A stretch of 64,000 nt of DNA from an uncultured Flavihumibacter sp. (lineage in GTDB: Bacteria; Bacteroidota; Bacteroidia; Chitinophagales; Chitinophagaceae). The notes under the pieces are model-generated. The model was not told the origin of the DNA and searched no databases. It saw nothing but the letters and a program-made list of their open reading frames with translations. The stretch covers positions 124,001 to 188,000 of the forward strand of contig CABHOY010000058.1 in NCBI GenBank assembly GCA_902168105.1, given 5' to 3'. Position numbers and translations under genes: made by a program. This document shows positions 8,810-17,812 of the stretch, one piece after another. The stretch's first letter is position 1; every line of letters starts with the position of its first letter.

Positions 8810-10588
8810 ATGACAGTAAAGGGGATATTTCGAGCGATTACCCTGATAGGAGCAGACACCATTGATTTAAAGGAAAGGAGCAGGATCATTAAAGTAAATA
8901 TTCTCGCCATAATTACCGGTGTATCGGCAATATTTTTTGGATCACTCTTTTACCTTATCTCTGGACAGCTCGGCATTTTTCTGGGCACCTGCGTGGAAGG
9001 TTCTGCGTGTTTCTACGTTATATTCCTGAATAAAAAGCGGAAGTATGATATTGCTGCATTCTATCTGCAAATGATACATAATGCCGCGACATTCTATTTC
9101 GGTTGTTTATTGTCAGATAATGTAGAAGCAAGTCTCCTCGCTATATTTCTCATAGGCACGGCCCTGCTGATCGTAAAGAATAAGATCTTCCGTACTACCT
9201 GTATCGTTGTTGCGATCATCACACTGGTAATGCTGGAAGTCAATAAAGTAGCGGGTATCATCCCTCCTCTCGATGTTAACCCGCTTAGCCAGATCGTCAT
9301 TCATTATTCAGCGATCCTTGTGATCGTATCCCTCAATATTCTGATCATTATGTTCTATGTAAAACACAATGACGAATTGTTAAATGCACAGAAAGAACAT
9401 ACGGAGAACCTCGAGCTGCAGGTGCAGATCAGGACCGCTCAACTGGAAAAGGCCAACAACTATAAAAGCATCTTTCTCCGCGAAACCAATCACGAGATCC
9501 GTGTACCGTTGAACGCGATATATTCCATCAGTCAGTTGTTACTGCTGGATGCAAATAAGAATAATGATACCAATTATGTAAAACAGGCGGAGCATCTGTG
9601 TGCCGCCAGTCATCATGCTTTGGACGTCATCAATAACGTACTTGAATTGTCGAGAATAGAAGCGGGGAAACTGCACGAGGTGCATAATGAAACCTTCGCT
9701 ATAAGAAGCCTGCTGGACAATATCGTAGATACCGGTCAATACATTGCCGCTACCAAAGGCGTCCGCATTATGCTGAACTATAATAAGCGGAAGCTGCCGC
9801 TATTCCTGGTGACCGATAAAGTAAAACTTACCCAGATCATCAATAACCTTTTGTTCAATGCAGTAAAGTTCACGGCAGATAATAGCATCATTACATTATC
9901 GGCTATCGTTGAGAATGATTCCTGCTGTATCAAAGTGAGAGACCAGGGAGAGGGCATCAGTCAGGATAAAATAGCTCCCATCTTCGATCCGTTCATTACC
10001 GGTTGGAACAGCTTCTCCGGCGGTACCGGGCTTGGGCTGCATATCGCCAGGCATCTCGCTACCTTATTAGGAGGTGTGATCTCGGTAGAAAGTGTTGTAG
10101 GGAAAGGAACAGAATTCAGCTTCACGTTCCCCCTACAGGCATGCGCCGTACCTGCTGTGCAGGTGGAAGTCCCTGAGATCAGCACCGGCATGGACGATAG
10201 CATCTATACAGGTGCTAAAGTACTCGTCATCGAAGACGATGATATGAGCCGTATTTACCTTACACAGTACCTCAGCCGTCTCGGTTGCGAACTGGAAGCC
10301 TGCAGTACAGGCGCAGATACCATAGAATTATTGCATCATTATACACCTGATATCATCCTGGCAGACAGACACCTGCCTGACATGGATGCCGAAGAGATAC
10401 TGGCCTACGTCAGAAGTACGCCTATGCTGCAGAGAGTGCCTGTGATTGTCATTTCCGGAGATGTTTTTGAGGAAGACAGGATTGCCACCTTTAATGCTGG
10501 CGCGACTGCCTACCTGATCAAACCGGTTGATTTTAAACTACTGAATGTTGCACTCAAACAATGCCTGAATAGCCCGGCATTGTTCTAA
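8810..10588 (+). CDS. Membrane hybrid histidine kinase, paralogue of the kinase at 2299
   Basis: 592-residue sensor kinase of the same architecture as the gene at 2299: about six N-terminal membrane segments, a short coiled coil, HisKA with H228 in NHEIRVPLNAI, HATPase with NNLLFNAVKF, DQGEGI and GTGLGL, and a C-terminal receiver with acceptor D519 in ILADRHLPD and Lys in LIKPVD. The two proteins align without large gaps, so they come from a duplication, yet the membrane domains have diverged more than the catalytic parts, which suggests different signals. No partner regulator is adjacent. It is separated from the peptidase by a strong terminator. Confidence 0.88.
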   Translation: MTVKGIFRAITLIGADTIDLKERSRIIKVNILAIITGVSAIFFGSLFYLISGQLGIFLGTCVEGSACFYVIFLNKKRKYDIAAFYLQMIHNAATFYFGCLLSDNVEASLLAIFLIGTALLIVKNKIFRTTCIVVAIITLVMLEVNKVAGIIPPLDVNPLSQIVIHYSAILVIVSLNILIIMFYVKHNDELLNAQKEHTENLELQVQIRTAQLEKANNYKSIFLRETNHEIRVPLNAIYSISQLLLLDANKNNDTNYVKQAEHLCAASHHALDVINNVLELSRIEAGKLHEVHNETFAIRSLLDNIVDTGQYIAATKGVRIMLNYNKRKLPLFLVTDKVKLTQIINNLLFNAVKFTADNSIITLSAIVENDSCCIKVRDQGEGISQDKIAPIFDPFITGWNSFSGGTGLGLHIARHLATLLGGVISVESVVGKGTEFSFTFPLQACAVPAVQVEVPEISTGMDDSIYTGAKVLVIEDDDMSRIYLTQYLSRLGCELEACSTGADTIELLHHYTPDIILADRHLPDMDAEEILAYVRSTPMLQRVPVIVISGDVFEEDRIATFNAGATAYLIKPVDFKLLNVALKQCLNSPALF

Positions 10589-10741
10589 CCATCCATCCCT
10601 TATTCCCATACCTCCTATTACCGGCTGCATAATTACTCATCTTTCTGATTCCCACGCTATCTGACTGCGGTTATCTCGCGTCATCACATTACATTTTTGT
10701 CTGAATTAGTTTTCTCCTCTCACTTTTTAAACCCAATTTTT

Positions 10742-11716
10742 ATGCAACCAATTAACGTTCCATTACTGAATTGCCCGTTTGAGGCAAAGATCAGTCCTTT
10801 CGTGTCAGAAATTGATCAACACACTGCGTCGTGGTTACAGGAGTTTAACCTCCTGCAATCGGACGAAGCGTATGATCGTTTCCGTAAGTACAAATTTGCC
10901 TGGATGACAGCCCGGACTTACCCGGATGCTGACCTGGAGTTTCTATGCACAGCCAACGACCTTAACACCTGGCTTTTCGTACTGGATGATCTGCTTGACC
11001 ATGTAACACCTGAAACAGCAGGTTACAGAGAACAGAAATACCTTCAGCAGGTCATTACTGATTTCGTTAACGTGCTGCGCTATGACAAGTCCATCGACAG
11101 GGCAACAAATCCGGTACTGGCCGCCCTTAGTGATTTCTGGAACAACATGCGGCAACTGAGTACCGTATCATGGCAGTGCCAGTTCACCCTCAGTCTGAAA
11201 GCCACCTTTGAAGCGGCTGTATGGGAAGCTGAAAATGCCAAACAACAGAAACATCCTTCCGTATTTCAGTACATGCAGATGCGGCCATTCTTTAGTGGCG
11301 CTAACCTGGGTACTGACATGCTCGAAGTGGCGGCACAGACATACCTGCCCATTTTTGTACTCCAGAACGAACAGTTCCAGAAACTGGTTGATCTGGCCCG
11401 CCGTGCCGTTTGTTGGGCCAATGATCTCTTCTCCCTCTCGAAAGAGCTGGCACATGGAGATGATCATAACCTGGTAGTCGTTATTGAGCATGAACAGCAG
11501 ATCAGCCTCGAAGAAGCCATCGCAGAAACAGCTGCTATCCATAACCGGGAAATAGCGCTTTTCAATGAACTACGAACACAGCTGCCCTCGTTCGGGCCAC
11601 ACATTGACTTAGCCATTCAGCGCCATCTGGATGCGTTAGGTACTATGGTCCGTGGTTTTATGGATTGGTCGATCTACGATACCGCCAGGTATGAATTCAA
11701 TTACGTGAACAGATAG
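10742..11716 (+). CDS. Class I terpene synthase
   Basis: Cyclises a linear isoprenyl diphosphate, probably farnesyl or geranylgeranyl diphosphate, into a terpene hydrocarbon or alcohol. The ATG at 10742 gives 324 residues, the usual size of bacterial single-domain enzymes. The aspartate-rich metal motif is DDLLD (82-86) and the NSE triad is N227-D228, S231, E235 in NDLFSLSKE; a C-terminal ARYEF supplies the usual Arg-Tyr pair. Both magnesium sites look intact. No P450, prenyltransferase or other terpene gene is adjacent, so precursor and tailoring enzymes must be elsewhere. The product cannot be predicted from sequence. A TTG at 10697 would add 15 residues and is less likely. Confidence 0.92.
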   Translation: MQPINVPLLNCPFEAKISPFVSEIDQHTASWLQEFNLLQSDEAYDRFRKYKFAWMTARTYPDADLEFLCTANDLNTWLFVLDDLLDHVTPETAGYREQKYLQQVITDFVNVLRYDKSIDRATNPVLAALSDFWNNMRQLSTVSWQCQFTLSLKATFEAAVWEAENAKQQKHPSVFQYMQMRPFFSGANLGTDMLEVAAQTYLPIFVLQNEQFQKLVDLARRAVCWANDLFSLSKELAHGDDHNLVVVIEHEQQISLEEAIAETAAIHNREIALFNELRTQLPSFGPHIDLAIQRHLDALGTMVRGFMDWSIYDTARYEFNYVNR

Positions 11717-11724
11717 TATCCAGG

Positions 11725-11751
11725 CCTGGCAGGAAGTTCCTGCCAGGTTTT
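11725..11751 (+). terminator. Terminator of the terpene synthase gene
   Basis: CCTGGCAGGA and TCCTGCCAGG, a perfect ten-pair stem with a three-base loop, followed by TTTTC, nine bases after the stop codon. Confidence 0.85.
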
Positions 11752-12043
11752 CAAAGATGAAACATCCCGCCCGCAACTTATCCAGTCTAACCCCATAACA
11801 ATCATTAAATAGCAATTTGTTAACCCGGCAAAAGACTGAGAATCAATATATTTGAAAAGTGTTCAGTTAGTGCTTGCTAATGTTTAATATAATTTTATAT
11901 ATTTAATGTTGTTATTGTGCGGGAGTAGCAATGCCCCTCCCGATCGGAGAAACCTAATATCCTCGAGCCAGCGTGAGTGACCAGAATGATTATTGAAACA
12001 ACTAAAAACCTGAATTTTAATCATATATATTAATCCTGCTATC
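11752..12043 (+). promoter_or_regulatory. Leader of the actin-like/bactofilin pair with candidate promoter and hairpin
   Basis: Non-coding. TTG at 11874 and TATATTTA at 11898-11905, 21 bases apart, form a Bacteroidota-like promoter with the same -7 box as at 5965. Transcription from it would give a leader of roughly 130 bases containing a small hairpin at 11920-11942 (CGGGAG/CTCCCG). Whether the hairpin has a role is unknown. Confidence 0.35.
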
Positions 12044-13099
12044 ATGAAAGTAACACCTATCAGCTTTCCGAGTGTTTTCGAAACTGCGTATGGTAACAAC
12101 GAAAATTCCTCAAAAGACTTATTGAATGGCCTTAAGATCAAAAAAGACGAAAACTGGTATATAGTCGGAAACCTGGCAAGACGCGGTGGTATCAACCCTG
12201 GTCGCGTAACCAATGCCGCTCCGCAGGAGGATGATTATGAGATCCTGTTCAAAGCAGGCCTGGTAAATGTACTGGATAGGGTACAGCAACCATTGTCCAT
12301 CACAATGGGTTTTCCTTTTTCAACTTATAATGTCTATAAAAGCGCTGCAGAGAGCTTCCTGAATAAGCGCCATTTCCTCATAGAGTACGACACTCATACT
12401 TTTAACAATAAAGGCGCCATCAAAAAAGGCATGCTGGACATTGAACGTTATGAAGTAATTCCTGAGATCGTAGGCGGTATTATCGGCTTAAAAAAGACCG
12501 TTAACGACCCTAAGACCGAAAACTTCATAGCTGTGAGCTTTGGCTTTGGCACCATCGAAGGTGGTATGGCTACCGCCGACGGCCTCATTCACCGTACCTG
12601 CTTCAGTTCTCACGGTATCAAGTATGCCATTAATAACCTGGCGCGTGAGCTGAATAAACAGTACTACCTGGACATGAAAAATGAACATCAGCTGGACGAT
12701 GCTTTCATGAAAGGTTCTATCTTTACCAACAGGAAACGTATTGACCTGAAAGACTTACGCAAGGCTTTATTGACGCAGTACTACAAAGAAGTGGTATCTC
12801 CGCTGATGAGGAACTACTTTACCGATCAGGACTTTGAGAACTGTAGCAAGATCTACCTGATGGGTGGAGGCGCGTATTACAGGGAACTGACTGACGCATT
12901 TATGGAAGATTTCAAAGATTTCATTCCTGTGGAAGTAGCGCCTAATCCCGAAAATCTTGTAAGCATAGGCTATTTATACAACTCTTTGAGAATATCAGAC
13001 GATAAACATCAGCGTAGCGTAGGGATTGACCTGGGCAATGCATCCTCTATCATTTCGATTTTTGAAGAAGAAACTTTATCTGCTGGCTCAAATTTGTGA
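12044..13099 (+). CDS. ParM/Alp-like actin-fold ATPase, apparently circularly permuted
   Basis: 351 residues of the actin-like ATPase superfamily, closest in feel to ParM/StbA filament proteins. In order: FPSVFE near residue 8 and YIVGNLARRGG (what normally follows the phosphate-1 hairpin), ITMGFPFS (the V-x-G-L-P strand), VSFGFGTIEGG (a weak phosphate-2), and IYLMGGGAYYRELT (the adenosine motif, G274-G276). The phosphate-1 motif, normally the first 15 residues, is absent there; a good copy, VGIDLGNASSIISIF with D329, ends the protein. An in-frame stop at 12011 rules out a longer N-terminus. I infer a circular permutation that keeps the ATP site. It is followed directly by a bactofilin gene, so a cytoskeletal role is likely. 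Confidence 0.75.
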   Translation: MKVTPISFPSVFETAYGNNENSSKDLLNGLKIKKDENWYIVGNLARRGGINPGRVTNAAPQEDDYEILFKAGLVNVLDRVQQPLSITMGFPFSTYNVYKSAAESFLNKRHFLIEYDTHTFNNKGAIKKGMLDIERYEVIPEIVGGIIGLKKTVNDPKTENFIAVSFGFGTIEGGMATADGLIHRTCFSSHGIKYAINNLARELNKQYYLDMKNEHQLDDAFMKGSIFTNRKRIDLKDLRKALLTQYYKEVVSPLMRNYFTDQDFENCSKIYLMGGGAYYRELTDAFMEDFKDFIPVEVAPNPENLVSIGYLYNSLRISDDKHQRSVGIDLGNASSIISIFEEETLSAGSNL

Positions 13100-13145
13100 T
13101 GTGCTTCCCTTGAAAGAGTTAATAAAAAAGGCCTTTGGAAAGGAC

Positions 13146-13550
13146 ATGTTTGTCATTCCCAGCCAGGTGTCCGTACAGGGCGCTATAGAATCTACTATTC
13201 CCGGTCGTATTGATGGTAACGTAAGAGGTGACGTCCGCACCGAAGGTATGCTGGTAATAGGTAAAACCGCTAATATACGCGGTCATGTCTATGCAACAGA
13301 TCTGGTTGTGTTCGGAAAAGTGTATGGGGATATTTTTGTAAGTAATAAAGCTGTGATCAGCAATAAGGCATATATAAAGGGAGATGTAACCGCCCTGGTA
13401 CTGGAGGTAGAGCAGGATGCCATTATTGAAGGCGCCATCCGCAAACATCCGACAGAAGCAGACGATATTGTTCCTCCTGTTACTGAAGAAGACATTGAGA
13501 AACCACAACAACCGGCCGAAGATGAAGAACAGGCCAGTTCATGGTTTTAA
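13146..13550 (+). CDS. Bactofilin (polymer-forming cytoskeletal protein)
   Basis: Self-assembling beta-helix protein. From the ATG at 13146 the protein has 134 residues: a central bactofilin domain with the repeating hydrophobic-x-G-x-hydrophobic pattern (GRIDGNVRGDV, IGKTANIRGHV, VFGKVYGDI, AYIKGDV) and an acidic Pro-rich tail (KPQQPAEDEEQ) typical of bactofilin termini. The start is uncertain: the frame is open upstream and a GTG at 13101, one base after the stop of the actin-like gene, would add 15 residues including the amphipathic LKELIKKAFGKD. The tight junction indicates co-transcription and possible translational coupling with that gene. Confidence 0.82.
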   Translation: MFVIPSQVSVQGAIESTIPGRIDGNVRGDVRTEGMLVIGKTANIRGHVYATDLVVFGKVYGDIFVSNKAVISNKAYIKGDVTALVLEVEQDAIIEGAIRKHPTEADDIVPPVTEEDIEKPQQPAEDEEQASSWF

Positions 13551-13909
13551 TCACGACTACTGATCAATTACAACTTACGGATGAAGGTCTGCTCAACACA
13601 ATTTTCGTTTGTAATGTGTAATTGATCTTTTTTATTTGATGGATGTTTTACAGTGCCGGATAGCACAACCTCCAATACTAGCTGGCCTCTTCCCTGTTAC
13701 TTGTTCACGCCCCTCTGCCAAACAATCTTTCCCCTACTCCCGGTAGGAATATCCACGAAAAGCAACTATCTTTTTACCTTATTGGCTTTCTTTATCCTGT
13801 AGTAAATTTTTCCACGGAAAAAGAAAAGAATTTGTTGTCCCGCGGGTGTCATCACTTCGCTCAAGCCTTAACATAGAACGATTGGTCTTATCTCCTAACA
13901 CTAAATTGA
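13551..13909. other. Intergenic region with one hairpin
   Basis: About 360 bases. GATCAATTACA (13562-13572) and TGTAATTGATC (13617-13627) pair around a 44-base loop and are followed by six T, so this is a possible but long-looped terminator for the bactofilin gene. The remaining 270 bases are AT-rich and should hold the promoter of the next gene; nothing else was recognised. Confidence 0.5.
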
Positions 13910-16201
13910 ATGGCGGTTAACAGCATGCTAAAAAGATACCTGGCAGTACTCGGCTCATTTTTTATCCTTTTGTCCGGGCATGCCCAGACCACAAACCATA
14001 AACTCGACTCTCTGGCACGTAGCCTGGAAACCTATACAGACCGCACCCATACGGCCCTGTATATACGTACCAGCAAAGATATCTATGAATCCATGGAAGA
14101 CCTGTGGTTCAAGACCTATGTAGTGGATGCCCGGCATCAGCTGTTATCAGGCGCTGACCAGACCCTGTACGTGCAGTTGGTCCATGAAAAGAAAGACAGT
14201 GTTGTGTGGGAGGAGAAATATCTTATCGACAGAGGTATCGCCAGCGGGCATATTTATCTCGACAATGCACTGCCTGACGGTAATTATTGGTTATGCGCTT
14301 ATTCCGCTCATTCCCTGACCAAAGATCCCCGCTCTTTCATTGGAGCACGGAGAATACGCATCGTGCAGAATGTAGCTGAACTGATACGCAGGAAACCTGC
14401 AACGCCCCACTCCGATACCACAAAGAAAATACAGTTCAGCCTACTGCCTGAAGGTGGTATGCTGCTAGCGGGAGTGCCTAACAGAGTGGCCTTTAAAGCT
14501 GTTACGGAAAGCGGTCAGCCTTACGCCGTATCGTGCACCCTATTTGATGGCAATCAGGCCATAGGGCATTTTAAGAGCACACATGCAGGAATGGGCAGCT
14601 TCCTGTTTCAACCGGAAGCCGGCAAAATATACCGGGTACGCCTCGATGCGCCATTTGCAGACAGTGTCTATCCGCTACCAGCCATCCGTACGCAGGGCAT
14701 GAATTTCAGGCTCATAAGCAATACTGCAGATACTGCCATCTTCCGGATCTATAACCATGGGAGCGGGCAACGACATTTCTATTTCAGACTGCAAACAAAA
14801 GGCATGACACAGCTAATGGCTGCTGCAGAAATAAAGGATAGCCTGGACCTCAAACTACCTTTGCATAATGTACCCGGAGGTATCGCCGAGGCGACACTTT
14901 TTGATGATACTCCGGTTCCCGTAGCAGAAAGATTGGTCTACATAAAACCAGATAAGCGCTTATCGATAACGGCTACACTGTCTAAGAAAAGCTACAATCT
15001 GAAATCGAAGATCTCACTACAAATACATGCAACAGACGAACTGGGGCGACCGGCGGTAGCACAACTGGGAGCTGTGGTATACGATGGCATCTATCGCCAG
15101 CCCACAGACCCGAAAGACATTCAAACACACTACCTGTTGTCAACACAGTTGAAAGGTAATATTTACGATCCCGGTTATTATTTCGACACCACTAATGCTG
15201 ACCGGGAACAGGCGCTCGATCTCCTCCTGCTAACACAGGGCTGGCGCTCTTATTCATGGAATGAACCATCACTGAAAGCACTCGCTGAGAACGGAAGTCC
15301 GCTGATATCCGATAGCACGCAAGGCCAGCTTCTTGCACGCAAGAAGAGAATTAAATCGCCTCAACATGCTATCATGCTATTCGATGCTGATCAACAAGGT
15401 AATCAACTGCTGACATTAGATAACCAGGGAACATTCTGGCTTGCCCCGGAGAACCTGCTGATGTCACGACGCATTTACATTAAACAATTCGGTGAACAGG
15501 AAGACTTTGAATTGAAACTCAATGAAAGTTTCGAAGCCATCAATAAGATAAGACCGTGGCAGAAAATAGATTATCCGTTAGAAAAGCTACCAGCTATTAC
15601 AGACCGGAAAATGGATGCAGAGAACCCTTTCCTATTAACACGCGGCAGTATTAAACTAAAGGAAATAGAGATAAAAGGCAGGACAGAAACGGTGTTCAGG
15701 GATAAATATATCGGTCAGCTGGATAGTCTTGCAAAATATCAGAACCTTACCGACAGAGCAGAGGGAGGATGGTTAAATTGTCCTGTGGGAGATGGCGATG
15801 AACGGCCTATCGAAGGACACACCTACATCGTATGGACTGGTCCCAATCCACCTACTACGCACCCCTTCTCATTCGATGCAACTAATACCAAAAGGATCGT
15901 GTATCACTATCCTCAGTATACAGAAGAGGAACTATTGAAAAAGTTCGGACTGGCCCAGTCAAAAGGTTATTATCCTAAGAAGGAATTTTATCAGCCCGAT
16001 TATGATAAGGAAAAGGACCCGCTACCGGATTACCGGAACACCTTGTTGTGGGCACCCGACATCGTAACAGATGAAAACGGGAACGCCACACTGGAATTCT
16101 TCTCTTCTGATATCAATACGAGGTTTTATGGCCTCATAGAAGGTATCAGTGGTAATGGTATTATAGGGAAATCTGACTTTGAATTTACTGTCACAAAATA
16201 A
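13910..16201 (+). CDS. Large secreted macroglobulin-like (MG2-type) protein
   Basis: 763 residues with a signal peptide (LLSGHAQ) and no membrane anchor. The N-terminal region (TALYIRTSKDIYESMEDLWFKTYVVDA) has the look of MG domains of alpha-2-macroglobulin-like proteins ('Y-x-x-G-E-x-v-x-f-k-x-y'), and the C-terminus (WAPDIVTDENGNATLEFFSSD) resembles the end of the same family, where a released Ig-like domain contains D-x-x-G-x-A-x-x-x-F. There is no thioester CxEQ motif. Many Bacteroidota have such proteins next to TonB receptors; here none is adjacent. A second ATG at 13925 would shorten it by five residues. Substrate and role unknown. Confidence 0.7.
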   Translation: MAVNSMLKRYLAVLGSFFILLSGHAQTTNHKLDSLARSLETYTDRTHTALYIRTSKDIYESMEDLWFKTYVVDARHQLLSGADQTLYVQLVHEKKDSVVWEEKYLIDRGIASGHIYLDNALPDGNYWLCAYSAHSLTKDPRSFIGARRIRIVQNVAELIRRKPATPHSDTTKKIQFSLLPEGGMLLAGVPNRVAFKAVTESGQPYAVSCTLFDGNQAIGHFKSTHAGMGSFLFQPEAGKIYRVRLDAPFADSVYPLPAIRTQGMNFRLISNTADTAIFRIYNHGSGQRHFYFRLQTKGMTQLMAAAEIKDSLDLKLPLHNVPGGIAEATLFDDTPVPVAERLVYIKPDKRLSITATLSKKSYNLKSKISLQIHATDELGRPAVAQLGAVVYDGIYRQPTDPKDIQTHYLLSTQLKGNIYDPGYYFDTTNADREQALDLLLLTQGWRSYSWNEPSLKALAENGSPLISDSTQGQLLARKKRIKSPQHAIMLFDADQQGNQLLTLDNQGTFWLAPENLLMSRRIYIKQFGEQEDFELKLNESFEAINKIRPWQKIDYPLEKLPAITDRKMDAENPFLLTRGSIKLKEIEIKGRTETVFRDKYIGQLDSLAKYQNLTDRAEGGWLNCPVGDGDERPIEGHTYIVWTGPNPPTTHPFSFDATNTKRIVYHYPQYTEEELLKKFGLAQSKGYYPKKEFYQPDYDKEKDPLPDYRNTLLWAPDIVTDENGNATLEFFSSDINTRFYGLIEGISGNGIIGKSDFEFTVTK

Positions 16202-16233
16202 TAGCAATAGATACTTCTGCTGCGGTAAGCTAA

Positions 16234-17718
16234 TTAACGAGCGGCCTGTATCGACAAGGCGTGATAAAATATATTCAATGGGTCCCACCTGGCTTTCACC
16301 TGCTGCAGGCGTGGATAGTTATCTTTGTAATAAAGGGTATACCACGGAACGCCTGATCGGTTCCATTCGTCAGTAGCAAGATCTGTATCGGGATGATTGA
16401 TCATTGCGCCATCAGTCTGTTCGTTCGGTACAGGCACACCTCCGGAACCGGGAAAGAGATCTTTATAGAAATTGCAGACCCAATCCAGGCTAGGCCCCGC
16501 TCCTAACTCATCGACCCAGCCAGTATTACACGCAACGTCCATGATACAATCCCGTTGTGCCGATGCCGTAGCATTAGGGCCGACTGTGTTCACTTTACCT
16601 CCATATGTCGCCATACCTAATACACCTCCAATAGGCAAATTAGCTGTCAGATATTTATATGCAGTCGCTATCTGGCTATCGGTAAAAGGCTTGCGGAAGA
16701 AGGAATCTTTCACTTTCACCTGTACATTATCAACCCCTGGCATAAACAATTCAGGAAACGGGTTAAGTGCAAACTGCAGCCATGGACTTACCTCTATCTG
16801 CTGAGTATAAGCTACACCAACGGGGGCCGCAACAGCAGTCAGATATTCGTTTATAAGACGGGTTGCATGCTCTCCTGTGCAAAGCCCCTTTATTTCCAAT
16901 TTCCCGATGTTGCGGTGATTCAGAAATAATATGGCGAACAATTGTATGTAAGGAGAATCTGGCTTGCTGTGCTCCAGGCACCATGCTCCGAAACTTTGTA
17001 CAAGCCGTGAAAAGGATATTTCATCAAAGTCTTTCCATTCCCATCCTATCCTGAAAGTAGTTACGGATGCCGGTGCTTTTGGCAGCGCCGTATAAGGATC
17101 AGCTCCATCTGAACCAGGGGACCTCAACCAGTAACGTGTTACAATACCAAAATTACCGCCTCCGCCGCCGGTATGCGCCCACCACAACTCACGGTTAGGA
17201 TCATTATCTTCCCGAGTAGCAATAACGCTGTATGCCTTACCGGATGCGTCCACCGTCACCAGTTCTATTCCATAAAGATAGTCGGCCGCCAATCCATACT
17301 CCCGGCAAATAAAACCGAATGCACCACCGAGTACATGCCCTCCCATACCTATCCCCGGATGTTCACCCGCAGGCAACAGCACTCCCCAGCCGAGGAATAA
17401 CCTCCGGTACATCTCGCCTACGGTTACACCAGCTTCTACGGCAAAGGCGCTCTTGTCTGCATCATAAGCAACACTTGTCATCAACGACATATCAATGAGC
17501 ACCTGTGCTGTAGGATCTGACACGAACCCCTCCAGGCAATGTCCTCCGCTACGCACTACCGGCCGCCGCTTGCTGCTTACAGCCTCCTGTAGAGCGGCTA
17601 CGACCTCGTTTGTAGATGTCGGCAAACGAATATATTCAGGCTTGCCGGTAAAACGTTTGTTGAATCTTTTTGATACGAGATCGGAGTAGCGGATGTCGTT
17701 GGGGGTGATCTTTTCCAT
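16234..17718 (-). CDS. FAD-linked oxidase of the berberine bridge enzyme type
   Basis: 494-residue flavoprotein of the VAO/PCMH fold that oxidises sugars, alcohols or secondary metabolites with oxygen or another acceptor. The N-terminal FAD-binding_4 domain contains VRSGGHCLEG, where His 60 is the expected covalent 8-alpha-histidyl FAD ligand, and GIGMGGHVLGGAFG. The C-terminal BBE motif NYPRLQQVKARWDPLNIF is present. The second (cysteinyl) FAD link of bicovalent members is missing: the position before GIGMGGH is Pro rather than Cys. No signal peptide, so it is probably cytoplasmic. It neighbours an old-yellow-enzyme gene on the same strand, but 94 bases including a palindrome separate them. 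Confidence 0.85.
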   Translation of the reverse strand: MEKITPNDIRYSDLVSKRFNKRFTGKPEYIRLPTSTNEVVAALQEAVSSKRRPVVRSGGHCLEGFVSDPTAQVLIDMSLMTSVAYDADKSAFAVEAGVTVGEMYRRLFLGWGVLLPAGEHPGIGMGGHVLGGAFGFICREYGLAADYLYGIELVTVDASGKAYSVIATREDNDPNRELWWAHTGGGGGNFGIVTRYWLRSPGSDGADPYTALPKAPASVTTFRIGWEWKDFDEISFSRLVQSFGAWCLEHSKPDSPYIQLFAILFLNHRNIGKLEIKGLCTGEHATRLINEYLTAVAAPVGVAYTQQIEVSPWLQFALNPFPELFMPGVDNVQVKVKDSFFRKPFTDSQIATAYKYLTANLPIGGVLGMATYGGKVNTVGPNATASAQRDCIMDVACNTGWVDELGAGPSLDWVCNFYKDLFPGSGGVPVPNEQTDGAMINHPDTDLATDEWNRSGVPWYTLYYKDNYPRLQQVKARWDPLNIFYHALSIQAAR

Positions 17719-17757
17719 GGAACGAGTTTTAGATCATATATTCTTGAACAACTTTCG

Positions 17758-17781
17758 ATACGACTCCGTTAGGAGTCGTAT
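17758..17781. repeat. Short palindromic element (REP-like candidate)
   Basis: ATACGACTCC and GGAGTCGTAT form a perfect ten-pair palindrome around GTTA. The core CGACT...GGAGTCGTA recurs at 21657-21676, so it may belong to a dispersed family; it is followed on the plus strand by few T, so a terminator is less likely. Confidence 0.55.
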
Positions 17782-17812
17782 ATTTGTAGATAAGATTTTG
17801 CTTAAGCCTGTA

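Noticed and set aside
13026-13145. Longer bactofilin reading from 13026
   Set aside because: It would overlap the end of the actin-like gene, whose C-terminal phosphate-1 motif shows that this stretch is coding in the other frame.
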